From Thermoflexus hugenholtzii (GTDB lineage: Bacteria; Chloroflexota; Anaerolineae; Thermoflexales; Thermoflexaceae), in assembly GCF_018771565.1 (NCBI RefSeq), contig NZ_CP076326.1, forward strand, positions 992,001-1,056,000: DNA of 64,000 nt, in the 5' to 3' direction. Each line of letters opens with the position of its first letter. The first letter of the stretch is position 1. Shown piece after piece: positions 35,203 through 43,075 of this stretch. The notes below the pieces were generated by a model. The model saw only the letters and a list, made by a program, of their open reading frames with translations. It did no database searches and was not told the DNA's origin. The position numbers and the translations under genes are program-made.

Positions 35203-36506
35203 GGCTCCCTCACCGAATAGCAGACGAGATCTTCCCACGCACACAGCGGCTTGCGGGACATCCCCCCCAGGAGGTTGGGAGGCGCAGGCCTGAGGTCAGG
35301 GCGGGGGCGGATGAGCTGGAGCGCCACACGCCAGCGGCCCGCCGGCAGATCCAGCCGCAGACGTCCCCCGATGGGCCTCACCTCCCGCCGGACGAGCTGC
35401 GCTCCTGTCTGCTCATCGAACACCTCCACCCGCACCCGTGAACCCACCGGATACCAGGCCGGCGTGATCACCGTCAGCGCATCCTCGGTGCGAACGATGA
35501 ATCCCTGCGGCGTGACCTCCCGGACCTCCGACCACGCGTCCGCTCGGGTCCTGGCCATCGTCATCCCATAAACCGTGCGGCTCCGGGCCATGGCGAACCG
35601 GTAAGACCATGGAGCGGGAACAGGCCGGGCTCCCCGAAAGACCGGCACCAGATATTCAAAGATGCGCGCGATCTCCAGGGACGAGACCTCATGCCCCAGC
35701 CCCGGGAGCTCCTCCCAGTGGTGGGGATACGCCAGGGCTTCCAGCGCCTCATGCATCCGCCGGCTGTGAGCCGGGTGGACCTCCGGGTCCGCCCCGCCGT
35801 GGAGGATAAGAAGGGTCAACCCCTTCAGGTTCACCGCCAGCTCCATGGGGTTATCCGCCCCAACCCGAAGGGGATCGGCTCCGGGCGGACCGTAAACGGC
35901 GCGCAGCGCGCTGGAGTCATGGCGCGTGAGATCCAGAACCCCCGCGATGGAGACCGCCGCCGCGAACCGGTCCGGCCGATGGGCCGCCAGGGAGAACGCG
36001 CCCTTCCCCCCCATGGAGAACCCCACCAGCGCCCGCCCCCCCGGATCCCGACGCACCGGATATCGGTGCTCCACCCAGGGGAGCACGCCCTGAAAGAACC
36101 AGTCATAAAACGAAACTTTCCACGCCGATCCCCGGGGCCACGGAAGCCCAGCGTAGATCGAGTAATACGAAGGGACTTCTCCGTCCTCCCCTTGCAGCGC
36201 CACCAGCATCACATGGGCCGCATCGGCAGCTTGCTCCAGGTCCGGCCGTTCCCACATCCCCAAGCCCATCGCCCATCCGGAGAGCAGATAAATGACCGGG
36301 TAGGGCGCGTGGGCCGGGAACCCCGCCGGACGGTAGATCCGCACCTCATGGGCTTCCCCCTGCCAGGACACCGTCCAGCTCTCCCAGCTCCCGGCGGTCA
36401 TCGGGCTGGCCCACGCCGCGACCTCCAGCCTCCCGGGTGCCAACCCGATGGCCATCCCCAGGATCCACCATCCGATCCTCCGGATCCCCTTCCTCGCTGC
36501 CCCCAT
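35199..36506 (-). CDS. Exported alpha/beta-hydrolase, esterase D/feruloyl esterase-like
   Basis: 435 residues. A membrane or signal helix at about 11-33 precedes an alpha/beta hydrolase domain. The nucleophile elbow is GFSMG (S164). The acid is likely in HGGADPEVHP and the catalytic His in GLGHEVSS. These are typical of the putative-esterase family that removes acyl groups from sugars. The C-terminal ~120 residues form a separate beta-rich domain. Clustering with two acyltransferases suggests it trims acyl groups on the surface glycan. It is coupled by ATGA overlap to the next gene. Confidence 0.82.
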   Translation of the reverse strand: MGAARKGIRRIGWWILGMAIGLAPGRLEVAAWASPMTAGSWESWTVSWQGEAHEVRIYRPAGFPAHAPYPVIYLLSGWAMGLGMWERPDLEQAADAAHVMLVALQGEDGEVPSYYSIYAGLPWPRGSAWKVSFYDWFFQGVLPWVEHRYPVRRDPGGRALVGFSMGGKGAFSLAAHRPDRFAAAVSIAGVLDLTRHDSSALRAVYGPPGADPLRVGADNPMELAVNLKGLTLLILHGGADPEVHPAHSRRMHEALEALAYPHHWEELPGLGHEVSSLEIARIFEYLVPVFRGARPVPAPWSYRFAMARSRTVYGMTMARTRADAWSEVREVTPQGFIVRTEDALTVITPAWYPVGSRVRVEVFDEQTGAQLVRREVRPIGGRLRLDLPAGRWRVALQLIRPRPDLRPAPPNLLGGMSRKPLCAWEDLVCYSVREP

Positions 36507-36539
36507 CCATCACCTCAACTCCCTTCCGGCGATCCCGCG

Positions 36540-37805
36540 CTACCGATCCGATGCGCGCTGGATCAGCGGAAGATGGATTCGAAACTCAACGGCCCGGGTG
36601 GTGAACCCCAGGCCATCCCCGGGGGTCCAGTCGCTGCTGCCTCCGGCGTTCGCCGATCGCACTTGCAGACAGTAAAAGGCGCCGGGGCTCAACGCGTCCA
36701 GAACCAGGGAATGCGTTCGCTTTGGGTCCGAATTAGACAGGGATTGGCTCCACGCTCCGCAGACGTTCCCCCATCGGACCTCGCTGGTGGCCTCCACATC
36801 CGTGGTCCAGGTCACCACAGCGCTCGTGGCCAGAGGGAAGACCGCCGGTCCCGAGAGGATCACCGGTGGGGGAGGGATGGCGAAGGGGGTGTCAGAGACG
36901 TAAACCGGCCCAGCCGGGCGATCGGCGGATCCATAGCGACATGCCCCCGGGTTCATGCCCGTGGCATCCGTCACGGTGCCTGTGCACGGGCCCTCCGGTC
37001 CCTCATCGAAATGATAGAGCGCGACGGTGTCCCCGTCCGGTGTGAACGGGGCGCGGGGCGGGGTGAACCCCCCTTCATACCGGATGATCCGGGAGATCCG
37101 CACCTCGTCGATCCATCCGCTATAAGAGGGATAGGTGGCGCGATCCACATCATGCTTCTCCGCCCCGATGACCAGATAAGGATCGTTGGGATAGCTCGTG
37201 CTCCGACCGTCCCGATACCGGATGTCGCCCGCGGGCCCCCAGCCGGTCGCATCCAGCCTCCCGTCCACAAAGATCTGCATCCGCCCGTCGCTCCCGCGCC
37301 GGGTGACGGCGATGTGGTGCCAGTTTCCATCTGCCACCAGGAGGGATCCACACAGGGTGAATCCGTCTCCTCCTCGATTCACCCCGAAGGCGATCCGCCC
37401 CCCGGCCAGGGAGATCCCGTAATCCCCATAGTCGCCCGGCCCGAAGACATCACGGTCGAAGAGGATGTTGCCGAAGATCCAGAGATCCCCCGCTGCCGAC
37501 AAGCACGCCGAGCTGGGGTTCTCCGTCCGCGTGGCTTTCATCCACCATTCGATGGTGAGATCCCCGCCGAGGTTGATGGATCGCCCCTCCACCGGGATCT
37601 TCACCCGATCGATGTCCCCGTCTCCGTTGCCATAGAAACGAAGGGAGAAGCCGCTCACCCCCTGAGCCGGATGCACGATCCCCAGGGGGAGCAGCCATCC
37701 CAGCAACAGGAGGCTTCTCCATCCCCGGACACGCAGCCGGCAAGGCTCCCGGGATCTCGTTCCCTGGCCGATCTCGCGCGTGGCCGCACTGTTTCGGCGT
37801 CCCAT
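36540..37805 (-). CDS. Exported LamG-domain and fibronectin III-like protein
   Basis: 421 residues. The signal helix is at about 29-47, preceded by Arg-rich sequence. A LamG/concanavalin-like domain follows (~50-260) with the typical EWWMKA, NWHHIAVT and GWIDEVRISR strands. An Fn3-like domain follows (~310-400: VTWTTDVEATSEVRWG). The C-terminus reads FRIHLPLIQR, one of the shared terminal motifs. It is a non-enzymatic surface protein, probably binding glycan. The start ATG 37805 overlaps the stop of the upstream GT2 gene by one base (TGATG). Confidence 0.85.
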   Translation of the reverse strand: MGRRNSAATREIGQGTRSREPCRLRVRGWRSLLLLGWLLPLGIVHPAQGVSGFSLRFYGNGDGDIDRVKIPVEGRSINLGGDLTIEWWMKATRTENPSSACLSAAGDLWIFGNILFDRDVFGPGDYGDYGISLAGGRIAFGVNRGGDGFTLCGSLLVADGNWHHIAVTRRGSDGRMQIFVDGRLDATGWGPAGDIRYRDGRSTSYPNDPYLVIGAEKHDVDRATYPSYSGWIDEVRISRIIRYEGGFTPPRAPFTPDGDTVALYHFDEGPEGPCTGTVTDATGMNPGACRYGSADRPAGPVYVSDTPFAIPPPPVILSGPAVFPLATSAVVTWTTDVEATSEVRWGNVCGAWSQSLSNSDPKRTHSLVLDALSPGAFYCLQVRSANAGGSSDWTPGDGLGFTTRAVEFRIHLPLIQRASDR

Positions 37806-39046
37806 CACGCTGGGTGGGAGATGGAGAGAGGTTGAGGGAGGGGCTCCGTGGGTGAGGCCACCGCGCCGGCGGCCAAGTCCTGGCGGATCCGCAGCTCCCG
37901 CTGGCTGAGCTCGGACAGCGCCCGCACCAGGATCCAGGCGGTAATCAGGTCCACGCCCATCAGCACGGTGAGGGCGCTGACGGCGGGGACGAACCAGGGG
38001 GCCGGGAACGGGGGCGCGGTCAGCCCGGCCATGGCCGCCCACCCGTAGAGGATGAGGCCGGCGGCGACGCTGAGGAGCCCCAGCGGCAGGAACCGACGCT
38101 CCAGAGGCTGGCGGAACAGCGGGCGCCCGAACAGCCCCTGGCGGATGGGCCGCTTGTGGAACAGCGAGACCAGGTAATTGAACAGCGTGCCCACCGCGAA
38201 CAGATGAGCCCCCAGGGCGCCCAGGACCACCGCGGCGAACAGTCGGGGGAAGGGCCAGCCCCCAGGGCCGGGCCAGAGAAAGGCGCTGAGCCCCAGCCCG
38301 GCGCCGGCGACGATCAGCCCGAAACCGGCCATCCCGAACACCCGGACCGGGTTGTAGGTCATCACCGTCCAGACGATGGCGTGGAGGAAACGCACCCCAT
38401 CCTGCAGCGGGTGCAGCTTGGATTGCCCCAGGCGCTCCCGATAGGGGATGGGCACCTCGATCATGCGCAGGCCCTCGTAGATGGCCCGGGCGCTCATCGC
38501 CGGGGTGAAGTTCAAGCCATCGGGCAGGGGATACAAGCGTTCCAGGATCTCCCGGCGCAACAGACGCATCCCGCTGGCGCTGTCGCTGATCGCAGCGCTC
38601 CCCAGCACCCGTAGCAGGAAGGCGAACCCCCAGTTGCCGATGCGCCGGACCAGGGGCATCTCCGACTCCGCGCGGCCCATGCGGGATCCAACGACCATGT
38701 CCGCCCCGCTGGCCCGCGCGGCCCGGTAGAGATCCGGGAGGGATTCCGGGGGATAGGTGGCGTCGGCATCCAGGAAGGCCAGCCATTCCCCCCGGGCATG
38801 GGCGAAGCCGGTCTTGAGCGCGGCCCCATATCCCCGGTTGACCGGATGGCGGATCAATCGGACTTCCGGATAAGCGCTCACGATCTCCGCCGTGCGGTCC
38901 CGCGAGCCATCATCGACCACGATCACTTCCCAGTCTGTGAAGCCGGCCTCCTGAAGCGCCGGGCCGACGGCCCGCATCCGCTCCAGCACAGCGCCGATGG
39001 CTCTCTCCTCGTTATAGGCGGGGATCACAATCGATAGCATGCTCAT
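37805..39046 (-). CDS. GT2 polyprenyl-phosphate glycosyltransferase (DPM1-like) with membrane tail
   Basis: 413 residues. The N-terminal GT-A domain has IVIPAYNEE, VVDDGSRDRT and DADATYPPE, the usual donor and metal sites of dolichol-phosphate mannosyltransferase-like enzymes. Four membrane helices follow from about 240. Such enzymes charge polyprenyl phosphate with one sugar, to be used outside the cell by GT-C enzymes. It lies directly after the heptose and acyltransferase genes, so the sugar could be a heptose or another residue of the same glycan. The start overlaps the acyltransferase stop by 4 nt. Confidence 0.9.
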   Translation of the reverse strand: MSMLSIVIPAYNEERAIGAVLERMRAVGPALQEAGFTDWEVIVVDDGSRDRTAEIVSAYPEVRLIRHPVNRGYGAALKTGFAHARGEWLAFLDADATYPPESLPDLYRAARASGADMVVGSRMGRAESEMPLVRRIGNWGFAFLLRVLGSAAISDSASGMRLLRREILERLYPLPDGLNFTPAMSARAIYEGLRMIEVPIPYRERLGQSKLHPLQDGVRFLHAIVWTVMTYNPVRVFGMAGFGLIVAGAGLGLSAFLWPGPGGWPFPRLFAAVVLGALGAHLFAVGTLFNYLVSLFHKRPIRQGLFGRPLFRQPLERRFLPLGLLSVAAGLILYGWAAMAGLTAPPFPAPWFVPAVSALTVLMGVDLITAWILVRALSELSQRELRIRQDLAAGAVASPTEPLPQPLSISHPA

Positions 39047-39840
39047 GGAGATCCCTCCCGGGACAAAACCATGGATTGAACGGCCGGGAGACCGCCGTGG
39101 AAGATCGGACCCTCCACCGGCCGGGGGGTCTCCCGCCGGCTGCCCACCACCCGCGCCGGGACGCCTACCGCGATGGCGTAAGGAGGGATGTCCTGGGTGA
39201 CCACCGCTCCCGCGCCCACCACGGCGCCCCGCCCGATGCGCACTCCGTCCAGGACCACCGCCCCGCCGCCCAGCCAGACGTCATCCTCGATGACGATGCC
39301 GCGGGCGGTGATGCCCTGCTCCGCGATCAGCCGATCTGGATCCGCGAACACGTGGTTGACCGCCAGGATCTGGACCATCGGGCCGGTGTAGACGAAATCC
39401 CCGATGGTCACGCCCCCCTGCCCCCGGATGACGTTGTATTCGCCAATGAAGCAACGTCGCCCGATAGTGATGCCGGAGCCCGGCAGGCCCCGGAAGTTGT
39501 AGACGTGGAGCACCGAGCCGTGCATGATCACCGTCCCCTCGCCGATGACGATGCCCTTCGGGCAGGCGTGGAGGTAAACGCCTTCATCCAGATAGACCCC
39601 GCGCCCCAGGGTGATCCGCCGGGGCTGGGCCAGGCGCACGCCTCGGGCGATGTAGGGGAAACCCCGAGCGTTCAGGATCAGACGATAGGCCAGGCCTCTC
39701 AGGGCGATCCCCAACAGCCCGGGGAGATCCCGGAGCACAGCCATCAGGGACTGCTCCAGAAAATAAGCGCCCCATCCGGTGGACTGAGCGCGGATGTAAA
39801 GATCCAGGGCTTCAACCCAGCGGGAGGGCCAGCGGCGCAT
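39043..39840 (-). CDS. Left-handed beta-helix (hexapeptide repeat) acyltransferase
   Basis: 265 residues. From about residue 75 the sequence shows hexapeptide repeats (GEGTVIMHGSVL, IGDFVYTG, IEDDVWLGGGAVVLDGVRIG) ending in VVTQDIPPYAIAVGVPA. This is the terminal signature of sugar O-acetyltransferases of the NodL/WbbJ/maltose acetyltransferase type. The catalytic His is likely in the AVNHVFADP loop. It probably acetylates a glycan precursor in the cytoplasm. The ATG has GAGGCG upstream and overlaps the gmhB end by 29 nt. Confidence 0.9.
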   Translation of the reverse strand: MRRWPSRWVEALDLYIRAQSTGWGAYFLEQSLMAVLRDLPGLLGIALRGLAYRLILNARGFPYIARGVRLAQPRRITLGRGVYLDEGVYLHACPKGIVIGEGTVIMHGSVLHVYNFRGLPGSGITIGRRCFIGEYNVIRGQGGVTIGDFVYTGPMVQILAVNHVFADPDRLIAEQGITARGIVIEDDVWLGGGAVVLDGVRIGRGAVVGAGAVVTQDIPPYAIAVGVPARVVGSRRETPRPVEGPIFHGGLPAVQSMVLSREGSP

Positions 39841-40417
39841 ACACGCCTCGCGATGAGGGGGTCAGAATCCACTGGGTTTCCCGGCTCAGGATCCAGGCCG
39901 CGGCCTCCGCCAGATCCTCGAAGATGGGAACCTCCGGATAACGCCGGAGGACCTGTTCGGCCTGGATGGCGCCCCGTCCGGTGCGCACCAGGAGGGGCTG
40001 GCACCCGGCCGCCCGGGCGGCTTCGATGTCCGTGAGGGCGTCGCCGATCAGATACGAGCGGCCCAGCTCCAGCCCCAGATCCCGGGCGGCTCGGAGCAGC
40101 AGGCCCGGCTGCGGCTTCCGGCAAGAACATCCCTCGTCCGGCCGATGCGGGCAGTAATAGATCGCGTCCAGCCGCCCTCCGGCCCGGCGCACGTGCCAGG
40201 CCATCCGTTCGTGGATCTCCTCCACCACCGAAGCGGGGACGATGCCGCGGCGGATGATGGCCTGGTTCGTGACCACCACGATGGCCAGGGGGGCCTGGGC
40301 CAGGCGGCGCAGGGCCCCCAGCGCCCCAGGCAGGAACTGAAACTCGGACCACGATTTGACGTGGTCCGGCCGGTTCTCGCAGATCACCCCGTCACGATCC
40401 AGAAAGATGGCGCGCAT
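39812..40417 (-). CDS. gmhB: D-glycero-D-manno-heptose-1,7-bisphosphate 7-phosphatase
   Basis: 201 residues, HAD superfamily. The nucleophile motif FLDRDGV is at the N-terminus, VVTNQA is the second HAD motif, the zinc-loop signature C-x-H ... C-x-C is CPHRPDEGCSC, and GDALTDIEAA is the last motif. It removes the 7-phosphate from heptose 1,7-bisphosphate. It overlaps gmhA by 26 nt. Together with the kinase and isomerase genes it gives heptose 1-phosphate, the substrate for nucleotide activation. Confidence 0.92.
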   Translation of the reverse strand: MRAIFLDRDGVICENRPDHVKSWSEFQFLPGALGALRRLAQAPLAIVVVTNQAIIRRGIVPASVVEEIHERMAWHVRRAGGRLDAIYYCPHRPDEGCSCRKPQPGLLLRAARDLGLELGRSYLIGDALTDIEAARAAGCQPLLVRTGRGAIQAEQVLRRYPEVPIFEDLAEAAAWILSRETQWILTPSSRGVYAPLALPLG

Positions 40418-41024
40418 CCGGCAATGGCTCCTGGTTCAGGATCGGCACTGCCACCGCCGTGCTCTCCCACGTCCGGCGCAGGACGGTGGTGATGGTGTGT
40501 TGCAGGATGAGATGGAGGTCCTCGATCTGCTCCATGCACGCGCTGGGGACGATCAGGCACAGGTCGACCAGATCCCGCAGCCGCCCGCCCTCGAACCCGG
40601 TCAGGCCGATGGTGAAGGCCCCTGCCTCCCGGGCCACGAGCACCGCCTCCAGGACGTTCGGGGAGTTGCCGCTCCCGCTGATGGCGATCAGCAGATCCCC
40701 CGGGCGGATCAGGGGGCGCAGTTGCTCTGCAAACACCCGACGATATTCCGTGTCGTTCGCCCACGCGGTAAGCAACGGGACGTTGTCGGTCAGGGCGATC
40801 ACCCGGACCATGGGCGCGCCGGGCCGACGGGTGCCTTTGGCCAGGTCACAGGCGAAATGAGAGGCCGTGGCCGCGCTGCCGCCGTTCCCGCAGAGGAAGA
40901 TCATCCCCCCGTCCCGCGCCGTCGCCTCGATCTGCGCGATGATCTGGAGCAGGACCTCCCGGGGCAGCGCTTCCAGCGCCCGATGGATGCCGTTGAAATA
41001 CTCCTCAACCCACTCCCCCCACAT
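40392..41024 (-). CDS. gmhA: Phosphoheptose isomerase (sedoheptulose-7-phosphate isomerase)
   Basis: 210 residues from ATG 41024, which has GAGTGAGG upstream and sits 4 nt after the kinase stop. The SIS domain has CGNGGSAATASHFACDL, ISGSGNSPN and the C-terminal EDLHLILQH helix with the metal/substrate-binding residues typical of GmhA. It converts sedoheptulose 7-phosphate to D-glycero-D-manno-heptose 7-phosphate, the first committed step of heptose synthesis. Confidence 0.93.
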   Translation of the reverse strand: MWGEWVEEYFNGIHRALEALPREVLLQIIAQIEATARDGGMIFLCGNGGSAATASHFACDLAKGTRRPGAPMVRVIALTDNVPLLTAWANDTEYRRVFAEQLRPLIRPGDLLIAISGSGNSPNVLEAVLVAREAGAFTIGLTGFEGGRLRDLVDLCLIVPSACMEQIEDLHLILQHTITTVLRRTWESTAVAVPILNQEPLPDARHLSGS

Positions 41025-41028
41025 GGCC

Positions 41029-42033
41029 TCACTCCACCCGGAAGACCTGGACGCCTTCGTCATCGAAGGCTACGTCCATCGGTTTCAGGCCCATCTGGGT
41101 CATCGTCTCTGTCACCCGCTCGATGGCGTTCTCCGGGCAATACAGCAGGAGGAAGCCCCCTCCGCCCGCCCCGGTGATCTTGCCCCCCAGGGCCCCGGCC
41201 TCCCGCGCGGCGGCATAACAGCGGTCGATGAAGTCGTTGGAGATGGGGGAGGCCAGCCCGCGCTTGAGGATCCATGCCTCGTGGAGCAGGCGGCCGAAAC
41301 CGTCCAGGTTCCCCATCGTGAGGCATTCCTCCATATCCTCCACCAGGACCTTCAGCAGATGAAGCCGCCGCAACACCTGCGGATCCTCCTCCGCCGTGGC
41401 CTGTTGCTGGGCTTTCAGGATGCGGGAGGACGGACGGGCCTGGCCGGTGTAGAAAAGCCGCAGCCGTCGCTCCAGGGCCTGGCGGATCTCCGGAGCCAGG
41501 TGGACGCGCTCCACAGTGACCCCATGGGGATCGAACCGAATCCGGTTCAGGCCTCCGAAGGCCGCCGCATACTGGTCTTGCTTCCCCACCGGCATCCCCA
41601 GCCGCTCGATCTCGATCTGACAGGCCAGCTCCGCGATCTCCGCCCGGGAGAGGGACCAGCCGCTCCACGTTGCCAGGGCGGCGATCATCGAGACCGCCAG
41701 GCTGCCCGAGGAGCCGAGGCCGGTGCCCGGAGGAACCTGAGCGGCGATGAACAGATCGATCCCCCCGGGGCTCCCGAAGGCCTCCAGGATCGCCCGCGGG
41801 AGGGAGAGATTGCCATCCCACATGGCATCCCGGTCCGGGGCATACTGGTGGAACAGGCTGTAGTTGGCCGAGATCAGATGGGCCGCCCGGGGCGCCGGGG
41901 AGAGGATGGTGTAGACATAGCGGTTGAGGGTGACGCTCAGGACCTGCCCCCCATACCGCATGAAATAAGCGGGGAGATCCGTTCCCCCTCCCGCAAAGCT
42001 GATCCGAACCGGCGCACGAGCGATGAGCAGCAT
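41029..42033 (-). CDS. hddA: D-glycero-alpha-D-manno-heptose 7-phosphate kinase (GHMP family)
   Basis: 334 residues. The N-terminus RAPVRISFAGGGTDLP and the ATP loop PPGTGLGSSGSL are the hallmarks of the HddA branch of GHMP kinases; the C-terminal motif KITGAGGGGFLL is present. It phosphorylates heptose 7-phosphate at C1, as in the GDP-heptose route. The start ATG 42033 begins the conserved family N-terminus. It is the first gene of the 18-kb reverse array; its promoter must lie in the gap before 42329. The nucleotidyltransferase expected next (hddC-like) is absent from the window. Confidence 0.88.
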   Translation of the reverse strand: MLLIARAPVRISFAGGGTDLPAYFMRYGGQVLSVTLNRYVYTILSPAPRAAHLISANYSLFHQYAPDRDAMWDGNLSLPRAILEAFGSPGGIDLFIAAQVPPGTGLGSSGSLAVSMIAALATWSGWSLSRAEIAELACQIEIERLGMPVGKQDQYAAAFGGLNRIRFDPHGVTVERVHLAPEIRQALERRLRLFYTGQARPSSRILKAQQQATAEEDPQVLRRLHLLKVLVEDMEECLTMGNLDGFGRLLHEAWILKRGLASPISNDFIDRCYAAAREAGALGGKITGAGGGGFLLLYCPENAIERVTETMTQMGLKPMDVAFDDEGVQVFRVE

Positions 42034-42328
42034 CCACGCAGGCTCCCGAAGACAGGATCGTGCAACACTGAGAATAAAAGGGGGGAGTTGGGCTGGGATA
42101 AACGAAAAGTTAGGAAAACGTGGAGGGGATACGCACCGATAAGGGCAGGAGGATTTAACCAATCGGTTGGAATCTCTTGGGGGGCTCTTCTGCTTCCGGT
42201 TCAGCCTTGGCTGTCCTCTGAAAAAGGAGCAGAAGGCGAAGTCGGCGCGCAGGGAGGATGCACGAATCTGGATTATCATAACTAATGAAGGACAAGCGGT
42301 GCCCAGTCATCCGGAGGGCAAGGATGCG
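42034..42328. other. Divergent intergenic region between hddA and the HEPN gene
   Basis: 295 nt, visibly more AT-rich than its surroundings around 42070-42300. It must hold the divergent promoters for the 18-kb reverse array and for the HEPN/MNT pair. Weak -10-like hexamers (reverse TATTCT, 42071-42076; forward TATCAT, 42274-42279) lack convincing -35 partners. I see no RNA gene or clear operator. Confidence 0.4.
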
Positions 42329-42757
42329 ATGGGGAATCGATCCTGGGACTGGCTGACGCAAGCGGCTCACGACCTCAGGCATGCGGAGCATGCCCTGGAG
42401 GATGGGGACTATGATTGGGCGTGCTTTGCCGCACATCAGGCGGCGGAGAAAGCGGTCAAGGCCGTGTTTCTGGCTATGGGAGGGGAAGGATGGGGACACT
42501 CCATTACACGCCTGCTTCGCGATCTGAATCAGCAGGTCCAGATCCCTGACGCTCTCCTCCGCGCGGCCCAGCGTCTGGATAAACACTACATCCCAACTCG
42601 CTATCCTAACGGTTTTGACACAGGCGCCCCGGTCGATTACTACACCTTCGGCGAGGCCCAGCAGGCGCTCGAGGATGCGCGACGGATTTACGTATTTTGC
42701 GAGCAGCAGGTTCGTGCGGCGGGAGGCGGTTCTGGAGGCGCTGCGCCGCTGCGCTGA
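42329..42757 (+). CDS. HEPN domain protein (toxin-like partner of MNT protein)
   Basis: 142 residues from ATG 42329, which follows GGAGGGCAAGG. The sequence is a canonical HEPN fold: WLTQAAHDLRHAEHAL, WACFAAHQAAEKAVKAVF, and RYPNGFDTGAPVDYYTFGEA near the end. HEPN proteins next to minimal nucleotidyltransferases act as RNase or signalling toxins that the MNT partner neutralises, often by AMPylation. The gene is followed by and overlaps the MNT gene. The RxxxxH RNase motif is not obvious, so activity is uncertain. Confidence 0.88.
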   Translation: MGNRSWDWLTQAAHDLRHAEHALEDGDYDWACFAAHQAAEKAVKAVFLAMGGEGWGHSITRLLRDLNQQVQIPDALLRAAQRLDKHYIPTRYPNGFDTGAPVDYYTFGEAQQALEDARRIYVFCEQQVRAAGGGSGGAAPLR

Positions 42758-43040
42758 GCGGCTGCGGGCGGAGTGCCCCGCGGTCGTCGCCATCTACCTG
42801 TTCGGCTCCTTCGCCACGGGGACCGCTACGCCGCGCAGCGACGCGGACATCGTGGTGGAGATCGCCGAGGAAGATCCCGCTCTCCGGGAGGCCGTCCGGG
42901 AGCAGGCCATCGCGATCTTCGCCGAGGCGCCGGTGCCGGCGGAGGTGTTCGTGAAATCGACCCGTGAGGTGGAGGAGGGACGCCGGACCGGGCGGGGGAT
43001 CGCCGGGGCCGTGGCCCGGGAAGGCCTCCGCCTGGCGTAG
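42714..43040 (+). CDS. Minimal nucleotidyltransferase (MNT) antitoxin-like protein
   Basis: About 108 residues from GTG 42714. The pol-beta core motif is GSFATGTATPRSDADIVV, i.e. GS-x10-D-x-D. MNT antitoxins of this class transfer AMP or otherwise hold their HEPN partner inactive. An in-frame ATG at 42675 is possible, but those codons lie within the HEPN-coding region and use unusual third positions. The overlap with the HEPN gene implies coupled translation. This pair appears intact, unlike the one at 54.5-55.1 kb. Confidence 0.82.
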   Translation: MRREAVLEALRRCAERLRAECPAVVAIYLFGSFATGTATPRSDADIVVEIAEEDPALREAVREQAIAIFAEAPVPAEVFVKSTREVEEGRRTGRGIAGAVAREGLRLA

Positions 43041-43075
43041 GACGAAAAGTTTTTGCCTCTACAGGGGGCCTGTCT

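Noticed and set aside
37806-38786. Possible N-terminal extension of the LamG-domain gene
   Set aside because: It overlaps the recognised GT2 gene in a different frame. ATG 37805 precedes a proper signal helix and overlaps the GT2 stop by one base.
43060-43072. Small inverted repeat ACAGG/CCTGT between the MNT and CBM9-like genes
   Set aside because: The stem is only 5 bp and no T-run follows on either strand, so it is not a credible terminator.
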